Assembly: GCF_028285715.1 (NCBI RefSeq)
Contig: NZ_JANQOO010000005.1
Coordinates: 37,315-101,314 of the forward strand
DNA: 64,000 nt
Direction of reading: 5' to 3'
Origin: Ulvibacterium sp.
GTDB taxonomy: Bacteria; Bacteroidota; Bacteroidia; Flavobacteriales; Flavobacteriaceae
The notes under the pieces were generated by a model. The model saw only the letters and a program-made list of their open reading frames with translations. It was not told where the DNA came from and made no database searches. A program made the position numbers and the translations under genes. Of the stretch, positions 16,894 through 25,158 are shown in pieces (the first letter of the stretch is position 1; each line of letters begins with the position of its first letter).

Positions 16894-17622
16894 TTATTTG
16901 CTGTCGGGGATTTTTCCACTTGCCCATTGTTCAATTTGCTTTTCAGCGCTCGGTATATATGAAAGCTGTTTTGTTTCTATTTCCAATGTAGCTAACGCGA
17001 GAATTAATATTTTGTGCTCAGGTTCAGAAATGTAATCCTTGAGTTGCCTGTTAATCAAATAGCCTAAAACTCTTAATTCCGCATTACTTTCTTCAAATCC
17101 CGAAGGTATTAATGGTGCTACATGGACTTTTTCATTTCCAATTTCCGCGGTATAATTAAGCTTGCCATCTTCATTTTTAATGGATAAGACCTTAATATTT
17201 GTCGCTATTAGTTTTTTTTGATTTTTAATTTTGTTGTTCCTTAGAATTCTTTCCAAGTCTTTTGTATCAAAATTAGTTGGAAAGGCGTTTCTCGAATCGT
17301 AGGAACTTAATATTCGTTTGTTCAGTTCGTTTTTTATTTCAGGGCATTCGTTCTTTAAAATCGCTCCTATTTTTTGATTAAATTCCGCGATATTGTCAAC
17401 AAATACCAACATTTCCTCCTGATTCAGAATTTTATGAATTCCTGCCCTGACTTCGGATTCATAACATTCATTGATTCGTAGGTTCACGTCCGTTTTAGCC
17501 GATACATCTCCAACACATTCGCACATTTTATCTGCAACTTTTTCAGTTACTGATTTGATGTCCTGTCCCTTGACAGAATAGAATGCAGCCAAAAAGATTA
17601 AAACTTTCAACATAATTTTCAT
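16894..17622 (-). CDS. Secreted protein of unknown function, cassette gene
   Basis: A 242-residue protein with a signal peptide (MKIMLKVLIFLAAFYSVKGQ). The N-terminal half has paired cysteines (KMCECVGDVSAKT, then INECYES and KNECPEI), a pattern seen in small helical flavobacterial exported proteins. The C-terminal half alternates strands and helices (KKLIATNIKVLSIKNEDGKLNYTAEIGNEKVHVAPLIPSGFEE, then EHKILILALATLEIETKQL). I do not recognise the fold. Attc-like repeats lie at both ends (16748-16891 and 17638-17750), and the ATG is 15 bases from the inner edge of the latter. Confidence 0.65.
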   Translation of the reverse strand: MKIMLKVLIFLAAFYSVKGQDIKSVTEKVADKMCECVGDVSAKTDVNLRINECYESEVRAGIHKILNQEEMLVFVDNIAEFNQKIGAILKNECPEIKNELNKRILSSYDSRNAFPTNFDTKDLERILRNNKIKNQKKLIATNIKVLSIKNEDGKLNYTAEIGNEKVHVAPLIPSGFEESNAELRVLGYLINRQLKDYISEPEHKILILALATLEIETKQLSYIPSAEKQIEQWASGKIPDSK

Positions 17623-17637
17623 TCGTCAGATAGAATT

Positions 17638-17750
17638 TTGCCTAACGGTCCAGCTATGACCTCGTGGCCAGCGCCAGACATTTTTTAGTTGATTGAAGTT
17701 AGGAAAAAATGACCAAGCGATAAGCATGGGCTATAGCCATTGTTAGGCAA
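17638..17750 (-). repeat. attC-like site with perfect 9-bp outer inverted repeat (site G)
   Basis: This is the clearest site. The outer boxes TTGCCTAAC (17638-17646) and GTTAGGCAA (17742-17750) are perfect inverted copies, and the cores GCCTAAC and GTTAGGC fit the integron RYYYAAC/GTTRRRY consensus exactly. Inside, GGTCCAGCTATGACC opposes GGGCTATAGCCATT with an unpaired extra base, as in L boxes. On the minus strand it reads GCCTAACAATGGC to CCGTTAGGC, matching attC polarity for a minus-strand cassette whose gene ends at 17754. Confidence 0.65.
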
Positions 17751-17753
17751 CGT

Positions 17754-18827
17754 CTATTCGAGTGAAATATCTTCGGGAATTCCCTTTATGATTCCTTCCA
17801 ATTCCCACTCCCAAATTGCTGGTTTTCCAGGTAAATCAACATATACATTTAATTCAATTGTCAACTCTATTACATCAGAAACTATTTGACTTGATTGTTC
17901 AACTCCATAATATCTACCATCTTCCTTATCATAAAATCCTGTACTTAAATCGTCATAACCGATTTCAACAGAATAATGACCTTTTAGATTAACTTCCACA
18001 ATTGCCTTATTGTCATAAATAGACAAAATAGAATGGTCTAGGTAATCAAAATCAACATCCTCAATACTTGCTAGATAATATTCATACCCATAACTATTAT
18101 CCAGACCCTCAGTAGGAAATACGATTTCAAACTCTTCAATAACACTTTTTATAATTTCCTTTTCACATGTTGTAATTGTTTCTTCAACTTTGGTTACTAT
18201 GTTTTCTTCACTATAAGTATAGCTTATTAAGTTTAGTAGTTTATCATATTCTCTTACCGGGATTAGCCTTTTGCTTTTAAAAGAAAGAAAATCATCATCA
18301 TCGCTTAAAACATAAATCCTCTCATTTTGCCTTTGACACCAACTTTCTAAAGAATTTAGAACGAAAGCATCTGGAAATTCGTGCTTTTTTCCACCTTCTC
18401 CAAAAGGTGGATCTTCTTTAAAATAATCTTTAAGAATTTTGTTGGTTTTATCAGTGTCAATTGGGATGTTAAGAAAATTTTCATCAATTAACTCTAGAAA
18501 CTCTTTTTTAAGTAAATTCAATTCATTTTCGGTATCAAAACTCTCTTCAATTTCGAAAACTTGTTTCAGTGTTTCAACGTTCTTTAAGATTTTGGCTTTG
18601 ACATTTAAGTTTCTCATCGCCTTCTTAAATAGATTTTTTCCTTGTCGAAATTGTTTTTCAATATTTGATAAGCACTCTTCAACAGTTATTTTGGTTGTAT
18701 ACAGTTCAATTTCCTGTTCTTTAGCATGTTTTATTAGAGCATTTAGTTTGATTCCTGCAAAGAAATTTTCTTTTATAAATACGGAGGTATCAATAAAAAT
18801 CTTTTTGGTTACTACTTCTTTGCTCAT
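17754..18827 (-). CDS. PIN-domain protein (predicted nuclease), cassette gene
   Basis: A 357-residue cytoplasmic protein from the ATG at 18827. The N-terminal PIN domain has KKIFIDTSVFIKENFF with Asp13, TTKITVEECLSNI with Glu50/Glu51, KKHEFPDAFVLNSLESWC with an Asp near residue 170, and IYVLSDDDDFLSF with acidic residues near 190, together the usual acidic quartet for Mg-dependent RNA cleavage. The C-terminal 150 residues are beta-rich (YLASIEDVDFDYLDHSILSIYDNKAIVEVNLKGHYSVEIGYDDL) and unrecognised, as in DUF4935-type PIN proteins. Unlike VapC toxins it is large and has no antitoxin partner beside it. A longer reading frame would add 63 residues but reads through the repeat box at 18839, so the internal ATG is preferred. 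Confidence 0.75.
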   Translation of the reverse strand: MSKEVVTKKIFIDTSVFIKENFFAGIKLNALIKHAKEQEIELYTTKITVEECLSNIEKQFRQGKNLFKKAMRNLNVKAKILKNVETLKQVFEIEESFDTENELNLLKKEFLELIDENFLNIPIDTDKTNKILKDYFKEDPPFGEGGKKHEFPDAFVLNSLESWCQRQNERIYVLSDDDDFLSFKSKRLIPVREYDKLLNLISYTYSEENIVTKVEETITTCEKEIIKSVIEEFEIVFPTEGLDNSYGYEYYLASIEDVDFDYLDHSILSIYDNKAIVEVNLKGHYSVEIGYDDLSTGFYDKEDGRYYGVEQSSQIVSDVIELTIELNVYVDLPGKPAIWEWELEGIIKGIPEDISLE

Positions 18828-18838
18828 GTTTTTTGAAT

Positions 18839-18877
18839 GTTGCCTAACGTAGAAATATAGATCATGATCTATATTTC
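18839..18877 (-). repeat. Half attC-like box plus 26-bp perfect palindrome at array edge (site H)
   Basis: GTTGCCTAAC at 18839-18848, the same outer box as at 17638, lies 11 bases upstream of the PIN gene ATG. No matching GTTAGGC partner follows. Instead positions 18852-18877 form a perfect 26-bp palindrome (GAAATATAGATCA and its complement). This is the right-hand boundary of the array and may be a truncated site, an attI-like end or a regulatory palindrome. Confidence 0.45.
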
Positions 18878-19171
18878 TTTTATATGCGGAACTAAGATAA
18901 GAGATCTTCGCCCCCTTTGAACGAAGTTTCCATGGCATATATATTCCAATTCTTTGGACGGCATTCCATTCGATTTTATATGTGGTAGATGTCAATACTG
19001 CCTCGGCCGGGTCCATTCTTTCCTCTCATAAAAGATCTTCTGTTCCCTTTACCCATGCTGGGGTTGTCCGGATTTATCAAGGATGCCGGATTTCGGACAT
19101 CCCATTTGTTTTTTTAGGATAGGTTTGGTTCAACAATAATTAAGCGAGGTTCCCCGCTAAAGTTTGGATCT

Positions 19172-20014
19172 ATGAAAAAAATAAATTTTAAGGACAAGGT
19201 AATATGGGTAACGGGAGCTTCCTCTGGAATCGGGGCATCCCTGGCCCTGCAATTGAACAAATTGGGGGCAACGGTAATTGCCTCTGCGCGTAGGAGGGAT
19301 AAATTGACTATGTTAAGGAAGCATAGTACGGATTTTCAAAATTTCATTACCCTGCCACTGGATATCACCGATGCGCGCTCAATCCAGAATGCTGTGGCCC
19401 AAGTTCAGCAATTGGGTCGTTTGGATTGGGTCATCCATAACGCAGGCATTGCACAAAAAGGGTTGGTCATTGAAACCGGACTGGATGTGGATCGTCAGAT
19501 TATGGAAACCAATTTTTTTGGTACAATAGCCTTGACCAAGGCGATCATGCCCCTATACCTAAAACAAGGATATGGCAAGTTTGGAATCGTGTCAAGTTTT
19601 GCCGGGGTTATGGGTATCCCTGGAAGATCGGCCTACGCGGCCTCAAAACACGCGCTTCATGGCTTCTTTGAATCCCTCAAGGCAGAACATATGGGTTGTT
19701 GTAGGCTCAACATTAGTTTTATACTTCCAGGTTTTATTAATACGGCCATAACAGCCAAAGGGCTTTGTGGCGATGGAACGCCCTATGGAAAGGTAGAGAC
19801 CTCCCATCAATTGGGCATTACGGCCAACCAATGTGCTTACGCTATAATCAAGGGATTACAAAGAAAAAAAAGGCGAATTGTTGTTGGGAAGTTTGAAGTG
19901 TATTTGCTGTCCATCAACAGGATTGCCCCAAGATTGGGAAGCTACATCATCAAAAATCATCCCATGCGGAAAATACGTACGCTTAAATCCCGGTTAAATT
20001 GGTCCGCCGGATAA
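19172..20014 (+). CDS. Short-chain dehydrogenase/reductase (DHRS7-like)
   Basis: A 280-residue classical SDR. TGASSGIG is at residues 14 to 21, SARRRDKL at the position selecting NADP(H), LDITD near 63, HNAGIAQKG near 89, METNFFGT with Asn114, Ser141/Ser142 in IVSSFAG, and the catalytic Tyr155-x-x-x-Lys159 in SAYAASKHAL. The C-terminal extension (KKRRIVVGKFEVYLLSINRIAPRLGSYIIKNHP) resembles DHRS7/RetSDR-like enzymes that act on lipid or steroid-like carbonyls. It is one of the few plus-strand genes and is convergent with the amidohydrolase. An IR TGTCCG/CGGACA (19065-19099) lies in its upstream region. Confidence 0.9.
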   Translation: MKKINFKDKVIWVTGASSGIGASLALQLNKLGATVIASARRRDKLTMLRKHSTDFQNFITLPLDITDARSIQNAVAQVQQLGRLDWVIHNAGIAQKGLVIETGLDVDRQIMETNFFGTIALTKAIMPLYLKQGYGKFGIVSSFAGVMGIPGRSAYAASKHALHGFFESLKAEHMGCCRLNISFILPGFINTAITAKGLCGDGTPYGKVETSHQLGITANQCAYAIIKGLQRKKRRIVVGKFEVYLLSINRIAPRLGSYIIKNHPMRKIRTLKSRLNWSAG

Positions 20015-20080
20015 TAGAACAGATGCTTTCTAAAGCTGCATACTATAAAGTTTTGGAAACCTTAATTTGGTTTGCTCCTA

Positions 20081-21622
20081 TTATTTCGTGTATTCTGCAA
20101 TATCGACCGTCCGGCTTGCTTCGTTGCTGTTTTTAACGGCATTGAGCATATCGTTGAGCACCGATTTTTCATAAAACCGCCCATTGACCATAACCGAGTT
20201 TATGCTCCGGGTGTTGGCAATGTCCTTTAGGGGATTTTTTTCCAGTAGTACCAGGTTGGCCTTGGCCCCTTTCTTAAGAATGCCAGTATTCTTGCCCAAC
20301 CATTCCCCGGGCACCTTTGTAACGGACAGCAATACCTCCGTCGGGGACATGCCTGCCTTATTTAAACTGAGTAATTCGTCGTGCAACGAAAAACCGGGTA
20401 CTGCACAAGGTACATTGGCGTCGGTTCCCGCCAGTATTTTTACACCCTTGTCGTTTAGGTTTCGCAGTGTAATCCTACATGCCTCGGCATAAGCGGCCCA
20501 AAATATTTTTATTCGTTCTAACTCCGAGGGCGTAAAGGTTTCCACATCCAAAATTCGATATCGATTCACGGCCGGTAACCATCCCAGGCCGGGAATATTT
20601 TTGTCCCACTCACTTAAACCGGGGTTTACATAGGCCAGCTCCACTTCGCTTAATATCTGGTCTATATTGAATTTTTGTTGTACAAAGCTCTCCATGAGCC
20701 AGAGGGTGGTGGTTACGACGACATCCTTTTCGGCCAACCTTGGTGCTAATTCCTTGGTTTTTTTGTCCACTTTGCTCAGAAAACTATCGGCATCCGCTTG
20801 GTTCTTTATGGCATCAAATCCCCCGTTGTCCCACAGTATCGGCTTCATGAGTTCCTCCAAGTGGGCTACCTCTTCCTGGTTGGACCTTAAAAAGCCCTCA
20901 TAATCCACATCATAGGGAATATGGCCTATAACATCCAAGTCGCTTTTTGGAGCGAGCTCATTTAAGGAGGTATAACCGTCCGTATTTAATTGAGTATAAA
21001 TCTTGATGCCATCATAGCCCTTGTCTACCGTTTTTTCGATAAGCCGTTTCGCCTCTTCTTCATTACTGACGGATTCAAATCCTTGGGTCCAATTCATAAA
21101 CCAGCCCTCAACCCTTCCAAAGCTGGCTATTCTTGGGGAGGCAATGTACATGTCCGGCCCGATCCGTTTCCCTTGCCCAATTTCCTGTCGCCATTGCAAA
21201 TGAACTTCATCGCCCATCATTTCCCGAATTTCCGTAACCCCATTGGCGATATACAGCAGTAGATCGTTGGGGCTCTTCAACAAGTGCACGTGGGAGTCTA
21301 TAAGCCCGGGAATCAAGAATTTATGGGTCCCGTCAATGATTTTTGCGTCCGGGGAAGCGTCTATAATCGAGTCAATGGATGCAATGATGCCTTCTTTTAT
21401 CAATACCGATTGATGGGGTATAAAGCGTTTCCCATCTTCGGATAGGACGCTAATATTTTGAATCAGGACAGGATGTGCATCAAGAAGGAATTTATCGGGG
21501 GCCACTTTCTCGGTAAGATCGCCATATATCATCTGTATTTTGCGTTCCGAGAAATACCAAAGTAATACGAAGCTCAGGGTAAGCAACATAAGAATGTATT
21601 TCCATATTTTTTTCCTTTTCAT
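20081..21622 (-). CDS. Membrane-anchored or exported amidohydrolase
   Basis: Metal-dependent hydrolase of the amidohydrolase/imidazolonepropionase-like group. The ATG at 21622 gives a basic n-region (MKRKKIW) and one hydrophobic helix (YILMLLTLSFVLLWYF) that exports or anchors the enzyme; an ATG three codons earlier is equally possible. Visible active-site residues: DSHVHL (His111, His113), KIYTQ (Lys207, bridging carboxylated lysine in the family), GHIPYD (His234), VAHLEEL (His254) and GTDANVP near residue 400. The C-terminal ILKKGAKANLVLLEKNPL is typical. Likely substrates are peptides or amides, but specificity cannot be read. The Crp regulator gene ends 82 bases upstream on the same strand and may control it. 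Confidence 0.85.
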   Translation of the reverse strand: MKRKKIWKYILMLLTLSFVLLWYFSERKIQMIYGDLTEKVAPDKFLLDAHPVLIQNISVLSEDGKRFIPHQSVLIKEGIIASIDSIIDASPDAKIIDGTHKFLIPGLIDSHVHLLKSPNDLLLYIANGVTEIREMMGDEVHLQWRQEIGQGKRIGPDMYIASPRIASFGRVEGWFMNWTQGFESVSNEEEAKRLIEKTVDKGYDGIKIYTQLNTDGYTSLNELAPKSDLDVIGHIPYDVDYEGFLRSNQEEVAHLEELMKPILWDNGGFDAIKNQADADSFLSKVDKKTKELAPRLAEKDVVVTTTLWLMESFVQQKFNIDQILSEVELAYVNPGLSEWDKNIPGLGWLPAVNRYRILDVETFTPSELERIKIFWAAYAEACRITLRNLNDKGVKILAGTDANVPCAVPGFSLHDELLSLNKAGMSPTEVLLSVTKVPGEWLGKNTGILKKGAKANLVLLEKNPLKDIANTRSINSVMVNGRFYEKSVLNDMLNAVKNSNEASRTVDIAEYTK

Positions 21623-21704
21623 AGGGTGCATTTTTAAGTACGTAAGACGATAATGCGAAGATGATTTTTTAAGCTGACCAAAACCTGACACCTTTGTGAC
21701 AAAA

Positions 21705-22295
21705 TCATTTTTTGGCGATTCTTTTTCGAATCCTACTCAAGGACTGTCTTTCAATTCCCAGAAAGGAAGACAAATGGGTTAAGCTTACGCGATTCATCAA
21801 TTCCGGATGTTCCCTAATAAATTTCAAATACCTTTCTTCCGCGGTATAAAATAAAAAGCCTTCAATGCGATCGTTTAGGATCGTTAGGGTCTGTTCGGCC
21901 ATCAATCGACCGTATAACTGCCCGTTCGTGAATTCCTCGTAACTTAATTGAATAATGGTATAGGGTATGCCAATAATTACGGAAGGTTCTATGCACTGTA
22001 GAAAATATTTGGTCGGCCGCTGTTGTATAAAGGCCGGATAGTCTGTAAGATATTCGTTTTCCTTGGCAAAGCCTGTTGTGATTTGATTGCCTTTTTCATT
22101 GATGTAGTATCGGCGTACAAGACCTTCGGAAATGAATCCCATGTCCTTTTGCACCTCTCCCCGTTTTAGGAAAAAGTCCCCTTTGCCATACGCCGTGATT
22201 TTAAGGTCAGGTTTAATGGAATCGATTTCCTGGGGGGTGGAATGGCTCAAATTTTTTAGATAGGAAGTAAGATAGTTTTCATATTTCGTATTCAT
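21705..22295 (-). CDS. Crp/Fnr-family transcriptional regulator
   Basis: A regulator of about 197 residues from the ATG at 22295 (MNTKYENYLTSYL); upstream in-frame ATGs add an unlikely tail. The N-terminal cyclic-nucleotide-binding fold shows KITAYGKGDFFLKRGEVQKDMGFISEGLVRRYYINEKG, without the Arg-Ser pair that contacts cAMP in Crp, as is usual in Bacteroidota. The C-terminal winged helix-turn-helix is VSLTHLSSFLGIERQSLSRIRKRIAK. Such proteins often control adjacent genes; the amidohydrolase follows on the same strand. Confidence 0.85.
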   Translation of the reverse strand: MNTKYENYLTSYLKNLSHSTPQEIDSIKPDLKITAYGKGDFFLKRGEVQKDMGFISEGLVRRYYINEKGNQITTGFAKENEYLTDYPAFIQQRPTKYFLQCIEPSVIIGIPYTIIQLSYEEFTNGQLYGRLMAEQTLTILNDRIEGFLFYTAEERYLKFIREHPELMNRVSLTHLSSFLGIERQSLSRIRKRIAKK

Positions 22296-22386
22296 CATGT
22301 GTGTATTGTACGTGTGATAAACTAGATTACTGTTTCTAGGCAATCATGCAAATTATAGGCGAAAGTTAGATTGGGCCTAGAGAATA

Positions 22387-23769
22387 TTACCGCAAATTTT
22401 GCTTGATTTCATGTATTACTTTGGTGCTCACCCAATAAATATCCTGATTACTGGTATAAAATAGATATTTTCCATCCTTGGTCACAAAGGGGCAATATTC
22501 ATAATTTTTGGTGTTTATTTCTTTACCCATATTTAAGGCCTTTGTCCAAATGCCATCTTCGTTCTTAAAACTTATATACAGATCGCCACGGCCAAATCCA
22601 TTATCCCGTGTTGAACAGAAAATGATGTAAGACTCGTCCGATGAAACAAACACATCCGCTTCATAATCGGCCGTATTGATCTTATCGTTTAATACCACCG
22701 GTTTTTGATAGGTGCCGTTTACATTCCTGGAATAATAGATGTCGTAGTCCATTTTGGTCGGATTGTGGCCGTTCGATGAAAAATATAGAGAACCGTCCTT
22801 GGTAAAGGAAATATAGTATTCGTTTCCTTTTGTGTTGATATTAGTGCCGGCATTAATGGGTTCCGACCATCCTTGCTTTTCTTTTTCGGCATACCAAATG
22901 TCGACGTCCTTTGGTTCTCCCATGCCGTCCAAGGCCCTTTTGGAAATAAAGTACAATCTGTTTTCATCATTGGAAAGAAAAGGGTCATTGTAACCATATT
23001 GGGCATGCGAGAAAATGATTTCGGGTTTGCTCCATTGATTGTTTGTCATTTTGGAATACCGAATTTCACTTTTCCCGTTTACATCTACCCCGAAATAAAA
23101 CTCGGTGCCCTGGGCATTAAAAACAGAACCAAATTCGGATTCTTCGGTCGAAATAAAATTTGGGGCAAATAATTTCGGGATATGCCCCGGAGGTTTTTCT
23201 CCCATATATTCACCCTTCATAGTGAAATTACGAATTTGGCTTTCATCGCCACCCAGGGACAGCAACAATTCATAGATTTCCTGGGCATCGACTCGTTTTG
23301 CTATTTCCAGTGGGGTACTTCCCCGTTCGTTCTTGGTATTGCTATCGACCCCTAATCTCACTAACTTTTCAACAAACCGTGTGCTCTTGTTTAACAAGGC
23401 ACGTTCCAAGAGTGCAGTTCCATAATTTTCAACCCAAGAATCGTTTGCCTGTAATTTTTGAAGCCGATCAAAGGAGTATTCATCATTAAAGTTAACGGCT
23501 ACGATCATAGGTGTCCGTCTTTCATTGTCCTCTAGGTTAATCTCGATTCCCCTGTCGATTAAAAAGTCAAAAACTTCTTTTTTTTGGCAACCTATGGCCC
23601 AATGTAGTAGCGACCTGCCCCTGTCATCTTTTTGGTCAATATCTTGATGGACAAGTAGTGAATCCAACTGGTCTAAGTCTCCTCGGCACGCTGTTCTGAA
23701 TACGTTTTGGGACATAGCGGTAAAACTGGTTAGAAGGAGCGTTAGGAGTATTACCTTTTTAGAGTTCAT
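22387..23769 (-). CDS. Secreted ankyrin-repeat plus PD40 (WD40-like) protein
   Basis: A 460-residue exported protein from the ATG at 23769, with signal peptide MNSKKVILLTLLLTSFTAMSQ; an ATG nine codons upstream at 23796 is the alternative. The N-terminal part (about 22 to 165) carries ankyrin repeats: DDRGRSLLHWAIGCQKKEVFDFLIDRGIEINLEDNERRTP and NERGSTPLEIAKRVDAQEIYELLLSLG. The C-terminal part (about 190 to 450) is a PD40 beta propeller: GTEFYFGVDVNG, NRLYFISKRALDGMGEPKDVDIWY, DGSLYFSSNGHNPTKMDYDIYYSR, ESYIIFCSTRDNGFGRGDLYISFK and GKYLFYTSNQDIYWV. The combination points to protein binding in the periplasm. The PD40 blades resemble those of the lipoprotein at 39408-40604. Confidence 0.8.
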   Translation of the reverse strand: MNSKKVILLTLLLTSFTAMSQNVFRTACRGDLDQLDSLLVHQDIDQKDDRGRSLLHWAIGCQKKEVFDFLIDRGIEINLEDNERRTPMIVAVNFNDEYSFDRLQKLQANDSWVENYGTALLERALLNKSTRFVEKLVRLGVDSNTKNERGSTPLEIAKRVDAQEIYELLLSLGGDESQIRNFTMKGEYMGEKPPGHIPKLFAPNFISTEESEFGSVFNAQGTEFYFGVDVNGKSEIRYSKMTNNQWSKPEIIFSHAQYGYNDPFLSNDENRLYFISKRALDGMGEPKDVDIWYAEKEKQGWSEPINAGTNINTKGNEYYISFTKDGSLYFSSNGHNPTKMDYDIYYSRNVNGTYQKPVVLNDKINTADYEADVFVSSDESYIIFCSTRDNGFGRGDLYISFKNEDGIWTKALNMGKEINTKNYEYCPFVTKDGKYLFYTSNQDIYWVSTKVIHEIKQNLR

Positions 23770-24096
23770 TTTTCGGATAGCTGTAATGATTTTCATTGAA
23801 ATCCCAATATAATACCAGGCCAACGAACCATTCTCACGGATAGTATTCCCTTGGAAAAGCCAGTCATCAGTAGGATCTTTCCCAAGAGAAATCAGTCGGC
23901 CGCCGCTTGATTTTAAGGTTGGTGTTAAACATGCCATACCCACCCCAATTTACACTTTTATCCTGTGTCATGGGTTGTTGTTGGGAAGTTTGGGAGGTTA
24001 AGGTCATTTTCAACCTTTTAAGAACCCCTTTAGTAGGAGCCAAAAAAATAGGACTGTTCTGAACAATCCTATTTTGTCGAAAAAAGCATTCAAAGT
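23770..24096. other. Non-coding gap with a terminator
   Basis: No gene is visible. Upstream of the ankyrin/PD40 gene the reading frame remains open for 58 codons, but the composition does not look coding. The right part holds the terminator at 24042-24075 for the aldo/keto reductase transcript. Confidence 0.5.
24042..24075 (-). terminator. Rho-independent terminator of the aldo/keto reductase operon
   Basis: On the minus strand AAAATAGGATTGTTC pairs with GAACAGTCCTATTTT (one G-T pair) and runs into seven T residues. It lies 22 bases after the stop at 24097. Confidence 0.8.
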
Positions 24097-25131
24097 TTAA
24101 TAGACATTCGGCCGCGTATGGATTATGTTTTCCAATTGGCCTCCATAGGTTACGGCCTGTGTGGCCTTTAGAAAATCATGTGGAAATCCCATTTCAATGG
24201 CGCTTTCCTTCTCAAGTAGGGCCATGTCCCCGGAATTCAGTTCAAAATCGATGCTCTCCAAGTTAGATTCGATATGACGCAGTTTGGTGCCACCGAGTAT
24301 GGGAATCAACCCTTGTTGTTTTACAAAACTGATAGCTACGGTAGCCGGGCTTACGTCATTCTTTTTGGCAATCGCTATGACCTTGGCGGCTATACCCAAG
24401 TTTCGCTCCGAAAGCGCGGCAAATTCCGATACATCCAACCTCCGGTTTCCTTTATCATCATCCGTATTGTACTTTCCGGTCAAGATTCCGGAGGATAGGG
24501 GAGACCAGGCCAGGGTGGTCATCCCTTCATCCTTTGCCATGGGCAACAATTCGCGTTCCCCGGTACGTTGTATCAAACTGTATTCGATCTGGGAAGCCTC
24601 GAATGGGGTCAATCCGTTTTGTCGGGCATACATATTGGCCTTGCTGATAACCCAGGCGGGGGCGTCCGAAACTCCTAGGTACAACACCTTACCCTGCCGT
24701 ATCATATCGTCCATGGATCGCATAACTTCTTCCACCGGGGACATAAAGTCCCAAGAGTGAAGCCAAAAGATATCGATATATTCCGTATCCAAGCGTTTGA
24801 GGCTTCTATGTAAGGATTGCATCATACTTTTTCTACTGTTGCCGGCCCTATTGGGGTCGGTTCCGGGCATGGCATCCGTATACTTGGTGCCTAATACAAT
24901 GGAATCCCTTTCACTTTTAATAAACTCGCCTACAAATTTTTCGCTGGTTCCTCCGGTGTATATCTCGTTGGCGGTATCGATAAAGTTTCCCCCCGCCTTT
25001 ATAAAGGCATCGTACATCTGTCGACTTGTTGCCTTGTCCGCACCCCAGCCGGCCTCAGTACCAAAGGTCATGGTTCCCAAGGCGATTTCCGATACGCGCA
25101 ATCCTGTATTTCCCAATAATCTATAGTTCAT
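24097..25131 (-). CDS. Aldo/keto reductase
   Basis: A 344-residue NADPH-dependent TIM-barrel reductase. The ATG at 25131 (MNYRLLGNTGLRVSEIALGTMTFG) is the family start; an upstream TTG is disfavoured. Catalytic tetrad candidates: GGNFIDTANEIYTGGTSE with Asp and the Tyr at the usual place, VLGTKY with Lys, and IFWLHSWD with His. The NADP-binding end is FVKQQGLIPILGGTKLRHIESNLES. It belongs to the group related to E. coli Tas and yeast aryl-alcohol dehydrogenase-like enzymes. It starts 27 bases after the three-domain hydrolase gene and ends at a terminator, so the pair is an operon, probably controlled by the AraC regulator upstream. Confidence 0.9.
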   Translation of the reverse strand: MNYRLLGNTGLRVSEIALGTMTFGTEAGWGADKATSRQMYDAFIKAGGNFIDTANEIYTGGTSEKFVGEFIKSERDSIVLGTKYTDAMPGTDPNRAGNSRKSMMQSLHRSLKRLDTEYIDIFWLHSWDFMSPVEEVMRSMDDMIRQGKVLYLGVSDAPAWVISKANMYARQNGLTPFEASQIEYSLIQRTGERELLPMAKDEGMTTLAWSPLSSGILTGKYNTDDDKGNRRLDVSEFAALSERNLGIAAKVIAIAKKNDVSPATVAISFVKQQGLIPILGGTKLRHIESNLESIDFELNSGDMALLEKESAIEMGFPHDFLKATQAVTYGGQLENIIHTRPNVY

Positions 25132-25158
25132 TTTTTTCGTTTTTAAGGTTACCAATTT

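Noticed and set aside
18828..19016. A 63-residue in-frame N-terminal extension of the PIN gene
   Set aside because: It translates the GCCTAAC box and the palindrome, lacks PIN-like sequence, and an ATG with a sensible leader begins at 18827.
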